Assembly: GCF_001421435.1 (NCBI RefSeq)
Contig: NZ_LMKA01000134.1
Span: 27,408 to 91,407, forward strand
Direction of reading: 5' to 3'
Source of the DNA: Chryseobacterium sp. Leaf201
GTDB lineage: Bacteria > Bacteroidota > Bacteroidia > Flavobacteriales > Weeksellaceae
DNA: 64,000 nt
In this document: piece by piece, positions 53,157 through 61,326 of the stretch
How the letters are laid out: every line of letters begins with the position of its first letter
How positions within the stretch are numbered: the first letter of the stretch is position 1
The notes under the pieces: model-generated
Told to the model about the DNA's origin: nothing
The model's input: only the letters and a program-made list of their open reading frames with translations
Database searches by the model: none
Translations under genes and position numbers: made by a program

Positions 53157-53609
53157 ATGAAAGTGAAAATATTTAAAATTAGATTACCCGAAGAATTCCT
53201 TCATAAAGATCAGAAAGCCCTGGATGCTTTTCTGGTATCGAAAGAAATCATAAAAGTAGAAACTGCTTTTGTGAACGATGAAAGTTATTGGTCTGTTGTC
53301 CTGTATTTTGAAGAGCTGAAAGCCACGCAGGATGTGGTGAAAGATGCAAAAAGCATTAAATATTCCGCAGACAATGAGGAACTGAATGATGACGAAGAAA
53401 AGATTCTGGATGCCCTGAAGCTGTGGCGGTCTGAAAAAGCAAAGGAACATAATCTGCCGACTTATTTCATTGCTACGAATAAAGAACTGACTTCGGTTGC
53501 CAAATATAAACCCGCTAAAAAAGAAGAACTGCTTGACATCAAAGGTTTCGGAAAACATAAAATAGAAAATTACGGTGAAGAGATCCTGGAAATATTAGAA
53601 AGTATCTGA
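53157..53609 (+). CDS. Orphan HRDC domain protein
   Basis: The 150-residue protein has an N-terminal beta-rich part of unknown kind (about 1-75) and a C-terminal HRDC domain (about 80-150) with the LWRSEKAKEHNLPTYFIATNKEL and DIKGFGKHKIENYGEEIL patterns. HRDC domains bind DNA in RecQ and RNase D, but there is no helicase or nuclease here. It is co-transcribed with the tail-less ssb gene. Confidence 0.88.
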   Translation: MKVKIFKIRLPEEFLHKDQKALDAFLVSKEIIKVETAFVNDESYWSVVLYFEELKATQDVVKDAKSIKYSADNEELNDDEEKILDALKLWRSEKAKEHNLPTYFIATNKELTSVAKYKPAKKEELLDIKGFGKHKIENYGEEILEILESI

Positions 53610-53652
53610 AGGTAGAAACACAAGTGATGCGAGAGGATGTGATGAGGGTGAT

Positions 53653-53683
53653 GAAAGCTGGAAGATAATTTCTTTCAGCTTTC
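53653..53683 (+). terminator. Possible terminator of the ssb-HRDC pair
   Basis: GAAAGCTGGAAGA pairs with TCTTTCAGCTTTC (one G-T) but the T-run is poor. Confidence 0.4.
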
Positions 53684-53722
53684 TAATGTTTTATATCTAT
53701 AGTAAAAGTCTTTTCAATTCCT

Positions 53723-53730
53723 TATTTTTG
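53723..53730 (+). promoter_or_regulatory. Candidate -7 box of hisS
   Basis: TATTTTTG, 40 bases before the hisS ATG; the -33 element is not clear. Confidence 0.45.
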
Positions 53731-53770
53731 CACTGTTTATGAATACTAATCATCATTTATCAATTATACA

Positions 53771-55120
53771 ATGAAACCAGGTTTAGCAAAAGGGACAAGA
53801 GATTTCACCGCATTGGAAGTTTCAAGAAGGAGGTTTATCATCAATACATTACAGAAAAATTTTGAACTGTTCGGATTTCAGCCTCTGGAAACGCCAAGCT
53901 TTGAAAATCTTTCTACCTTAACCGGAAAATACGGAGAAGAAGGAGACCGTCTGATCTTTAAAATTTTAAATTCAGGAGATTATACAGCAAAGGTAAATCC
54001 GGAAGACTGGGAAAATAAAAGCCATCAGAAGCTTACGTCGCAGATTTCAGATAAAGCCCTCCGTTACGATCTTACCGTACCTTTTGCAAGATTCGTGGCC
54101 ATGAATCATAACCAGTTGACATTCCCTTTCAAGCGCTACCAGATCCAGCCGGTCTGGAGAGCTGACCGACCGCAGAAAGGAAGATTCAGAGAGTTTTACC
54201 AGTGTGATGCAGATGTAGTAGGGAGCGAAAGCCTTTTACAGGAAGTAGATCTTGTTCAGCTGTATTTAAAATCGTTTTCAGATTTAAAAGTACCGGTTAC
54301 CATTCATATCAATAACCGGAAAATTCTTTCCGGACTGGCAGAATATGCAGGAATCACGGATAAATTAATTGATTTCACAGTGGCCCTGGATAAGCTTGAC
54401 AAAATAGGGAAAGAAGGTGTTGTAAAAGAATTACTGGAAAGGGAAATTACCCAGGAATCTATTGATAAGCTTGATTTCCTGTTCACACAGTCTGATAATG
54501 CGCTGGAAAACCTTCAACAGCTGAAAGAAAAATTTACTGGAAATGAAACAGGCTCAAAAGGAGTAGAAGAATTAGAAACGGTAATTACACAATCTTTACA
54601 GCTTGGCGTAGATATTCAGCAGTTGGTTTTTGATATTACACTGGCCAGAGGGCTGGACTATTATACCGGAGCTATTTTTGAGGTAAAAGCCAATACTGTC
54701 CAGATGGGATCCATCGGCGGTGGCGGAAGGTATGATAACCTTACGGAAGTTTTCGGCGTAAAAAATATTCCGGGAATCGGTATTTCTTTCGGATTGGACA
54801 GGACTTACCTGGTAATGGAAGAATTGGGGCTATTCCCTGAAGAAGCGGCTTCCAATGTAGAATACCTATTCGCAAATTTCGGAGGTGATGAATCTCTGGA
54901 AGCCTTAAAATTAATCAGGCAGCTAAGGGAAAAAGGAATTTCTGCAGAGCTGTATCCTGAGAATGCAAAAATTGGAAAACAGTTCATCTATGCAGAAAAG
55001 AAAGGCATTAAAAATCTCGTATTTTTAGGCGAAGAAGAAATTAAAAACGGAAACGTAACTTATAAAAACCTTGAAGCCGGAGAACAGAAAACCGTTTCCC
55101 TGGAAGAGTTTTTAGGATAA
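53771..55120 (+). CDS. hisS: Histidine--tRNA ligase
   Basis: This class II synthetase charges tRNA-His. The 449-residue protein has an N-terminal KGTRDF motif (about 7-12), motif 2 ([13 protein letters not shown]), the histidine-specific [15 protein letters not shown] and GGGGRYDNL, and a C-terminal anticodon-binding domain (about 350-449). Length is normal. A GNAT gene starts six bases after the stop. Confidence 0.96.
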   Translation: MKPGLAKGTRDFTALEVSRRRFIINTLQKNFELFGFQPLETPSFENLSTLTGKYGEEGDRLIFKILNSGDYTAKVNPEDWENKSHQKLTSQISDKALRYDLTVPFARFVAMNHNQLTFPFKRYQIQPVWRADRPQKGRFREFYQCDADVVGSESLLQEVDLVQLYLKSFSDLKVPVTIHINNRKILSGLAEYAGITDKLIDFTVALDKLDKIGKEGVVKELLEREITQESIDKLDFLFTQSDNALENLQQLKEKFTGNETGSKGVEELETVITQSLQLGVDIQQLVFDITLARGLDYYTGAIFEVKANTVQMGSIGGGGRYDNLTEVFGVKNIPGIGISFGLDRTYLVMEELGLFPEEAASNVEYLFANFGGDESLEALKLIRQLREKGISAELYPENAKIGKQFIYAEKKGIKNLVFLGEEEIKNGNVTYKNLEAGEQKTVSLEEFLG

Positions 55121-55125
55121 ATCTG

Positions 55126-55770
55126 ATGAGCAATAAGGTTTCTGAAGAGCTTGTAGGGAAATGGCTCAAAGGCTGGTCGTTATCAAGGGATTTGCCGTTG
55201 CCGGATCGGTATAAATCAGGATTCAGAGTAGACGTTGGGGAAGAAAAGCAGAAAACCCGGTATGTGTTTCCTGAACTGAATGATGATTTTATTCAGCTTG
55301 CAGAGACTGTTACTGAGCCCTGGGTTTATTTAAAAGTCTGTACTTCCCACGAAGAACTGAAAAGCCTTGTTCCTGAACGCTGGATCTTTAAGCCGGAAGG
55401 ATACATGATGTATTGCTCATCTCCCATGAGTATCCCGGATACTGCATTGCCTGATCATTATTCGGCAGAAATCCAATGTATGACTCCGGAATATTTTACA
55501 GTAAAAATTCTCTGTAATAAAACGGAGTGGGCAGCTGTAGGAAGACTCCTTATCGTTAATGATGTAGCAATATATGACAGGATAGTGACAGAAGAAAAGC
55601 ACAGGAGAAAAGGACTTGCGCGTATAGTGATGGCCAGGCTTGAAGAAATTGCGGTATCAAAAGGAATTTTCAATAATTTTTTGGTGGCTACCGAACAGGG
55701 GAAACTTTTATATGAATCATTAGGCTGGAAATTATACAGCAGGTACAGTTCGATAGTTATCCCAGGTTAG
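55126..55770 (+). CDS. GNAT family N-acetyltransferase
   Basis: The 214-residue protein has a C-terminal GNAT domain (about 105-210) with the acetyl-CoA-binding RRKGLARIVMARLEE motif (Arg/Gln-x-x-Gly-x-Ala) and a conserved YESLGW end. The N-terminal 100 residues carry no recognised domain. Its substrate is unknown; it is translationally linked to hisS. Confidence 0.88.
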   Translation: MSNKVSEELVGKWLKGWSLSRDLPLPDRYKSGFRVDVGEEKQKTRYVFPELNDDFIQLAETVTEPWVYLKVCTSHEELKSLVPERWIFKPEGYMMYCSSPMSIPDTALPDHYSAEIQCMTPEYFTVKILCNKTEWAAVGRLLIVNDVAIYDRIVTEEKHRRKGLARIVMARLEEIAVSKGIFNNFLVATEQGKLLYESLGWKLYSRYSSIVIPG

Positions 55771-55777
55771 GAAAATA

Positions 55778-55832
55778 AAGAAAATGATACTGCGATGATC
55801 ATTTAACGTCGTAGCCCAGATCATTTTCTGCA
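55778..55832 (+). other. Structured intergenic sequence after the GNAT gene
   Basis: AGAAAATGAT pairs with ATCATTTTCT, and inside it CTGCGA pairs with TCGTAG. There is no T-run, so it could be an attenuated terminator or an mRNA stabiliser. Confidence 0.35.
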
Positions 55833-55923
55833 TGATACGGCTGAAAGTTATATAAAAAACCGTAATTTGGTTTATGCAGTAACTAACGAATAAAGTATAC
55901 TTAAACTAATAATATAAAACCGG

Positions 55924-56865
55924 ATGAACAATATTTGCGGATTGTGCGGAACCCCTTTAACTTCTATGGACTCGCTTTTGGGTGGAAATAAACTGGCGGA
56001 CGGGCATGTTTTATGTAATAAATGCCTGAACCAGGCTACCGACATCAATAAAGACGTTGCCGGTAATCTTAGCCAGCTGTTTCTTCCCGAGATCAGGGGA
56101 ATTATTCTTCAGGGCAAAATAGGGGAGTTTGAAAAGCCAATCGCTTCACAGGTTCCTGATTTCCAGAATAACACGACCCAGAGTTTCGGGTTCGGAGGAG
56201 CAATAACGAGGTTGGACAGCATTCAGGACCAGATTGTAGCACTCAATGCAAGGCTCAGTATTTTTGCCAATGCAGAGGTAAAAGAACTGGTAAATATCCT
56301 CGATGGAGATGAGAAATTAACGGCCATTGCTGAAGGGCTTACCATGCCTGACAAAGTGGAAGGCCTTATTTTTTCTACCCATAAAAGAGTTGTTTTTATT
56401 GATAAAAAATTCTTCGGCAATGTGCAGAAGGACGAATATCTTTATCAGCATATATCTTCCGTGGATCACCTGGAAAGCCTCCTGTATTCAACGCTTAAAA
56501 TATTAACCAAAGGTGGGTCTGTTGCAGAATTTAAACTTCATAATAAAAGTGATGCAAGAAATTTCTGTAATGCCGTAAATGCTTACATCAACGGATCATT
56601 CTCAGGGAAACAGCCGCCTCAACAACAACAACAACAACAACAGATCCAGGCTTCATCTTTCAATCTCTATAACCTGCCTGCCTCAGAATCTGTATTCCCG
56701 CAGAGCACAGCGAAACCTGTTCAGCAAAGTTCATCAGATGTCAGAAAAGGATCTGCCGAAGTTATTTTTGAACAGCTGGAAAAGCTAGGTAAATTACGGG
56801 AAGCAGGTGTTTTAACAGAAGCGGAATTTGCAGAACAGAAAAAGAAATTACTGGAAAGGCTTTAA
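55924..56865 (+). CDS. Zinc-ribbon, PH-like and SHOCT domain protein, copy 1
   Basis: The 313-residue protein has an N-terminal zinc ribbon of DUF4428 type (CGLCG and CNKC cysteines, residues 5-37), a coiled linker, a bacterial PH-like domain (about 118-220), a Gln-rich linker with eight glutamines from a CAA repeat (near 233-240), and a C-terminal SHOCT helix pair (about 280-313, LEKLGKLREAGVLTEAEFAEQKKKLLERL read as a region). No enzyme motif. SHOCT and PH domains mediate oligomerisation or membrane contact. Two homologous genes follow. Confidence 0.88.
   Translation: MNNICGLCGTPLTSMDSLLGGNKLADGHVLCNKCLNQATDINKDVAGNLSQLFLPEIRGIILQGKIGEFEKPIASQVPDFQNNTTQSFGFGGAITRLDSIQDQIVALNARLSIFANAEVKELVNILDGDEKLTAIAEGLTMPDKVEGLIFSTHKRVVFIDKKFFGNVQKDEYLYQHISSVDHLESLLYSTLKILTKGGSVAEFKLHNKSDARNFCNAVNAYINGSFSGKQPPQQQQQQQQIQASSFNLYNLPASESVFPQSTAKPVQQSSSDVRKGSAEVIFEQLEKLGKLREAGVLTEAEFAEQKKKLLERL
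56620..56643 (+). repeat. CAA trinucleotide tract coding for polyglutamine
   Basis: Seven CAA repeats followed by CAG inside the first SHOCT gene; a place where copy number could vary in frame. Confidence 0.75.
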
Positions 56866-56907
56866 AAATCGAATTCAAAATCATATTTTACATTAAATAT
56901 CAAAATT

Positions 56908-57756
56908 ATGAATGATCATTGTGGATTGTGCGGAAATACACTGACGTCGATAGACCGTATGCTGGGTGAAAATAAGCTTTCGGACGGAAATGTTCTTTGC
57001 AACACATGCCTTGAGAAAGCCAGTGCGTTCAATCAGGAGCTGCTGTATAACCTTCACCGTTTCAGTATGGATGATATTAAAAATATGATACAAAATGGTA
57101 AAACAACAACAGATGCTATATCCCAGTCAAACGGACTTATTCCGGCTGAAAACATACCTGTTGCTTCTCACGTACCATCAGATCTGATGTCCAGTGATAA
57201 GGGTTTTTATAAAAGGAGATTAAAAGAAATAGAACACCAGCTGAAGCAGGTAAACGCCAACCTTTCTATGTTTACCCGCGGAGAAATTAAAGAACTGCCG
57301 AATATTCTTGCTGCTGACGAACCTGTTTTAGCCATTACAGATGCCCAGTTTTTAAAAACAGTGGATGCAGGAGTTTTACTGGTAACGCCTAAAAGAATGG
57401 TTTCTTTATCAAAAGCCATGTTCAGGCTGGCAAAAGTACATGAATTTCCCAATGAAACAATCCGTGAAGTAAGTTTTGTAAATCATTTTATGTCTCCGGT
57501 AATCAAACTTCATACGTATGAAAAAACAGTTGAATTTGAATGTTTTTATGACAAGCAGGATGCTGAGATCTTCTACCGTTTCATTGAGAAAATCTACAAT
57601 AGAGAAAAGCTTCAGAAACAGCAGGATTCTGTAAAAGCTGCTTCTACAGAGACTGTTTTTGAACAGCTTGAAAAACTGGCCCGCCTCAGAGAAAATGGGA
57701 TCCTGACGGATGAAGAATTTGCCCTGCAGAAGAAAAAGCTTTTAGAGAAGCTATAA
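56908..57756 (+). CDS. Zinc-ribbon, PH-like and SHOCT domain protein, copy 2
   Basis: A 282-residue paralogue of the preceding gene with the same order: CGLCG / CNTC zinc ribbon (5-37), coiled linker, PH-like region (about 115-225), and C-terminal SHOCT (FEQLEKLARLRENGILTDEEFALQKKK). It lacks the polyglutamine linker. The gap to copy 1 is 42 bases. The strong similarity of the ends shows tandem duplication with divergence in the middle. Confidence 0.88.
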   Translation: MNDHCGLCGNTLTSIDRMLGENKLSDGNVLCNTCLEKASAFNQELLYNLHRFSMDDIKNMIQNGKTTTDAISQSNGLIPAENIPVASHVPSDLMSSDKGFYKRRLKEIEHQLKQVNANLSMFTRGEIKELPNILAADEPVLAITDAQFLKTVDAGVLLVTPKRMVSLSKAMFRLAKVHEFPNETIREVSFVNHFMSPVIKLHTYEKTVEFECFYDKQDAEIFYRFIEKIYNREKLQKQQDSVKAASTETVFEQLEKLARLRENGILTDEEFALQKKKLLEKL

Positions 57757-57778
57757 ATGCTGAATATTTTAAACAGAT

Positions 57779-58336
57779 ATGACAGAAAAAGAAGTATATC
57801 ACCAACGGCTTTTGGAGATTAAGACAGAACTGGGAAATATTGCCATGCCTATTGCTGCAATCATGATGCAGAAAGAAATTGAATAGTTACCCAATTTTCT
57901 TGAACGGGATGAAAAAATCATACATGCGGTAACCGGGAATTGGGATGGCCGTAAGCATGGCCTTTTAACAGCCACAGACAGGCGGCTTTTATTTTTGTCC
58001 TATACTTTTTTCGGCTCATTTCAGGAAACCGTCAGGTATGAGGAAATTGAATCCTTAACCGTTAAACAGGGAATACTTTACGGGGATATTACAATTATTA
58101 CAGGGAAAACCATACTCATAAAAAACGTCAATAATAATAAGAACGCCTTAAGCTTCTGTAATATACTGAATGATTATCTTTCCCGTAAATCTTCTTTACC
58201 TCTTCAGCAAAGCCATAAGCAGGATGCAGATACAATTTATAAAGTATTGGAAAATTTAGGCAGTCTCAGAGAAAAAGGAATTCTGACCGATTCTGAATTT
58301 CAGGAACAGAAAAAGAAACTGCTGGACAGGTTATAA
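57779..58336 (+). pseudogene. Third SHOCT-family copy, broken by an in-frame stop
   Basis: From the ATG at 57779 the frame reads 35 codons, then TAG at 57884-57886, then continues open in the same frame to 58334. The pieces together match copies 1 and 2: a coiled start, a PH-like middle (LLTATDRRLLFLSYTFFG) and a SHOCT end (LGSLREKGILTDSEFQEQKKKLLDRL, read as a region). The stop falls where copy 2 has Glu in EIKELPN, so a single base change (GAG to TAG, or CAG to TAG) explains it. The zinc ribbon is missing. An internal restart at 57995 would give a 113-residue product. Confidence 0.82.
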
Positions 58337-58387
58337 ATATTTACAAAAGAAGACAAGATCTCCGGTAAACAAATTAATAAAAAGTAA

Positions 58388-58663
58388 ACATATGATTATG
58401 ATCTGCCTGGACAATATAAATATCAGGTATTTCTGAATAAGATTGAGAAAGGAAAAGTTTATTTAAAGCTTTTCGACCTTAAAACGAATAGGATCCTCTT
58501 TGAAAAAGAAATCAGGAAAAAATCCCAAATGGAAGTTTTCTATGCAACGGACGAATTGAAAGAATTCGGATTAAGCCGGGAATTTACCGTTGAAGAAGGA
58601 GAGTGGGGCAATTATTATGGGAGCAAGAAGAAAGTGTGGTTTCAGCCGGATGATCTTAATTAG
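58388..58663 (+). pseudogene. Truncated hypothetical gene remnant
   Basis: A frame of 91 codons opens directly after a stop (58385-58387) and has no ATG at its front. It codes for a compact beta-strand sequence (YDYDLPGQYKYQVFLN, KIEKGKVYLKLFDL, FTVEEGEWGNYYG) ending in WFQPDDLN. The nearby ATG at 58392 is in another frame and stops after 14 codons. This looks like a gene that lost its 5' end; the family is unknown. Confidence 0.5.
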
Positions 58664-58743
58664 CCTGAAAGAAAATTAGTTACCAGATAGTACGTCATCC
58701 AGGGCTGGTAGAGATCAGTTCCTGTAGTTATATAAATAAAATC

Positions 58744-58878
58744 ATGGGAAATTATTTAGACATTAATAAAAATTCCTGGAACGCCAAGGCAGATACCCGC
58801 CTGAAATCTGATTTCTGTTTTGTTAAAGAATTATTCCATCGGCTCAGAAAAAAAATCCATCACAATATTTTATTGTGA
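58744..58878 (+). pseudogene. N-terminal stub of a SAM-dependent methyltransferase
   Basis: From ATG 58744 about 33 codons (MGNYLDINKNSWNAKADTR, then LKSDFCFVKELF) resemble the start of flavobacterial class I methyltransferases, after which the frame runs into a transcription terminator and stops. The SAM-binding motif and all the rest are missing, so it is a remnant. Confidence 0.5.
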
Positions 58879-58885
58879 TGGATTC
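58846..58885 (-). terminator. Terminator of the YtxH-like gene
   Basis: On the minus strand AATCCATCACAATA / TATTGTGATGGATT with a three-base loop and eight Ts. Confidence 0.85.
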
Positions 58886-58922
58886 CCTTATATATGAATG
58901 TTAAAATAAACTAGTATTTTAA

Positions 58923-59192
58923 TTAGCTAACGGCTTCCTGTGCTTTGTTTGCCACATCATCAGCTTTATCCTGAGCCTGTGAAGCTACACTGTTTGCTTT
59001 GTCCTGAACCTGAGAAGCTACGTTATTAGCTTTATCTTTTAAATCGCTGCTCCATTTGTTAAGATTGTCTTTAGCGGTATTGATTTTGTCTTTTACCATC
59101 TGCTTATCTTCGTCAGAAGAATTTTTGTATTTCCAGTATGCCAATGCACCGATACCCACTAATGCTAATAAACCTTTTGTCTTATTTCCCAT
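58923..59192 (-). CDS. YtxH-like small protein with 11-residue repeats
   Basis: The 89-residue protein has a short hydrophobic N-terminus (about 7-20) and a highly charged helical rest. Residues 53-85 are three 11-residue repeats: DKANNVASQVQ, DKANSVASQAQ, DKADDVANKAQ, a pattern like LEA or apolipoprotein helices. Proteins of this kind are often stress-induced. It has its own terminator. Confidence 0.8.
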   Translation of the reverse strand: MGNKTKGLLALVGIGALAYWKYKNSSDEDKQMVKDKINTAKDNLNKWSSDLKDKANNVASQVQDKANSVASQAQDKADDVANKAQEAVS

Positions 59193-59289
59193 GATTTCTA
59201 TCTTTTAAATGTTAATATTAAATTTGTTATGATCAATCATGTAAAATGTGTGCCAAAAAAAAGAAACGACTTATAAAATAATGTTAAAG

Positions 59290-60132
59290 TTAGTTGAAGA
59301 TTTCAAAATTTTCTCCGTCAAAACTTGCAAAAACCATGGTAGGATGGGAATCCTGATGATAAATATTTCCCTTGCTGTCAATAGCAATCGCTCCTGCAAA
59401 ACCGTCAATTTCTTTTAATTCATCAAAAGTTTTTGCAAATGCATCTTCCAGAGACTGTCCGTCAGTTACCCGTGTTACAATTTTTGCAGCCGTTGCATTG
59501 CTTACAATGTCTTCCCCGACTCCGGTACAGCTTACCGCACAGACTGAATTGGCATAGTTCCCCGCCACCGTGGCAGAATCTGAAATCCTTCCCGGAAGCT
59601 CAAACCCTTTTCCGCCGGTAGAAGTAGCAGCCGCTAGTTTACCATCCTTGTCAATGGCTACACAGCCCACGGTTCCTTTGCCTCCGTTTTTCAGTTTTTC
59701 TTCATATTCTTCCCGTCTTTTAGGGATTTCAGTGGAAAAATTTTCAAAGCCGTGCTCCGTAGCATATTTTTTTGCTCCGCTGCCTCCCAGGATCCGGTCA
59801 TCTTCCTTCATCAGTTCGCGGGCTACAAAAACCGGGTTTTTTACATCCTGGATATTAATGACACCGCTCATCTTCTGGGTCTCACCGTTCATTACCGCGG
59901 CACTCATCCGGATAATGCCGTCACCCTGGATCTGGGAACCTGTGCCCGCATTATACAGTTCATTGTTTTCCAGTAATGAAACGGCATAAGCAGCTGTATC
60001 CAGTGCAGAATTGCTTTGCAGGTATTCAAATGCACTTCTGGCTATCTCTTTCAAAGAATTTTGTTTGGCAGTTTTCACTTCGTTGCTTTGGTCACTTTCT
60101 GAGAAAAATCCGCCGTGGATAATTATTTTCAT
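59290..60132 (-). CDS. iaaA: Isoaspartyl peptidase / L-asparaginase (plant type)
   Basis: This N-terminal-nucleophile enzyme is made as a precursor and cuts itself before the catalytic threonine, here Thr154 in GGKGTVGCVAIDKDG. The 280-residue protein starts IIIHGGFF (family: HGGAG) and has NAGTGSQIQGDG. The enzyme hydrolyses isoaspartyl dipeptides, including beta-Asp-Arg. No signal peptide is seen, so it is cytosolic, which fits the release of Asp and Arg from cyanophycin dipeptides made by the neighbouring cyanophycinase. Confidence 0.9.
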   Translation of the reverse strand: MKIIIHGGFFSESDQSNEVKTAKQNSLKEIARSAFEYLQSNSALDTAAYAVSLLENNELYNAGTGSQIQGDGIIRMSAAVMNGETQKMSGVINIQDVKNPVFVARELMKEDDRILGGSGAKKYATEHGFENFSTEIPKRREEYEEKLKNGGKGTVGCVAIDKDGKLAAATSTGGKGFELPGRISDSATVAGNYANSVCAVSCTGVGEDIVSNATAAKIVTRVTDGQSLEDAFAKTFDELKEIDGFAGAIAIDSKGNIYHQDSHPTMVFASFDGENFEIFN

Positions 60133-60237
60133 ACGTATATAATAGATTGGTGATTGATAATAATTGAGATTAGTTCAGATGATTTACAATTAAGAATGAC
60201 TTTTAAAATCATGTCTGACTTAATGCCGTAATTTCAG

Positions 60238-61128
60238 TTAAATATCCTGCGGGATCGGGTTATACTGGGAATTTTCAATTGTTAACGCCTTCGTGGTTAA
60301 GTCATAATGGTCATTCATAGACATCACATGAACCGTCAGGTTATCAATGGAAATAGGTTCCCCCAAATTGATATTCGTAAGATTGGTATCTTTAATGAAA
60401 CGTCCGTCTACCAGGATTACCAGTCCGGACCCGACTGCCGTCATCACATCATTATGGATAAAAAGTCCCGTATCTTCTCCCAGGCCAATCCCCAGTGTCC
60501 TCGGGTTGTTTACCACCGCCTGAAAAAGCCTCCCGATTCTTCCCCGCTGCACAAAGTGGGTGTCTATTATAACATTGTCGATCAGTCCCAGACCCTGCGT
60601 AGTTTTGATTTCTCCTTTTAAAAGAGATTCCGAGCTGCTTCCCTGATAAATCATATTTTCAGAAGCCGCTGCGGCACCCGCAGAAGTCCCGGAATAGATA
60701 AAATCCTGTTCCTGGTATTTTAATAAAATCGTATCGTGAAATCTGGTCCCGCCTAAGATAGACGTCAGCCTCAGCTGGTCGCCTCCGGTGAACATCACCA
60801 CATCTGCAGCATTAGCTCTGGCCACAATAGCGTCAGAATTGGCTTCTTCACGGTTATGTATATCAAGGACATTAACATTCTTGGCACCTAAAAATTCAAA
60901 TGCTTTCTTATATTCCGAACCTACAATCTGAGGGATTTGCGAGGCCGTTGTAATAATCTCAATAACAGAATTTTCCTTAAGCTTAGATTCGTTAATGATC
61001 TTACGGAGTATGCCTCTTTCAAAGAAATTCAGGTTTTTTTCTATATTCTGATCAAAATCGGTTTCAGCAAAACTGCCTTTGTTGACAGCGCCACCGATAA
61101 CAATTAATTTTCCTACAGGTTTCATCAT
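60238..61128 (-). CDS. cphB: Cyanophycinase
   Basis: Cyanophycinase cuts multi-L-arginyl-poly-L-aspartate into beta-Asp-Arg dipeptides. The 296-residue protein starts MMKPVGKLIVIGGA, has FTGGDQLRL (about 113-121), the serine nucleophile in GTSAGA (Ser149) and the DTHFVQRGRIGRL motif. No signal peptide, so it is an intracellular enzyme acting on stored polymer. The ATG at 61128 is preferred over a TTG at 61137 because a promoter box lies there. It is divergent from cphA. Confidence 0.93.
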   Translation of the reverse strand: MMKPVGKLIVIGGAVNKGSFAETDFDQNIEKNLNFFERGILRKIINESKLKENSVIEIITTASQIPQIVGSEYKKAFEFLGAKNVNVLDIHNREEANSDAIVARANAADVVMFTGGDQLRLTSILGGTRFHDTILLKYQEQDFIYSGTSAGAAAASENMIYQGSSSESLLKGEIKTTQGLGLIDNVIIDTHFVQRGRIGRLFQAVVNNPRTLGIGLGEDTGLFIHNDVMTAVGSGLVILVDGRFIKDTNLTNINLGEPISIDNLTVHVMSMNDHYDLTTKALTIENSQYNPIPQDI

Positions 61129-61134
61129 AGATTG

Positions 61135-61142
61135 CAAAGTTA
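61135..61142 (-). promoter_or_regulatory. Candidate -7 box of cphB
   Basis: TAACTTTG on the minus strand, six bases from the cphB ATG, giving a nearly leaderless mRNA. Confidence 0.45.
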
Positions 61143-61273
61143 GAAAATAATTAAGAGGTGAAAAAATCCACAGCAGGTTTAATTTGGTTTTTAGGATTTT
61201 AGAATTGCTTAAATTTTTAATTTATTTTTTATAAATGTTTAACCGTGGTATAGTTTCATTTAGGGTTTTGCAT

Positions 61274-61281
61274 TATCTTTG
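61274..61281 (+). promoter_or_regulatory. Candidate -7 box of cphA
   Basis: TATCTTTG, 45 bases before the cphA ATG; the -33 element is weak. Confidence 0.5.
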
Positions 61282-61326
61282 ATTTCTGATGGACTTATCG
61301 TTAACTATTAAAAATGCAAACAGACT

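Noticed and set aside
58744..58878. Independent small protein gene
   Set aside because: The first 33 residues look like the start of a methyltransferase and the end runs into the neighbour's terminator, so it is treated as a remnant.
61129..61137. TTG start of cyanophycinase
   Set aside because: It overlaps the TAACTTTG promoter box, and two ATG codons just downstream fit the family start.
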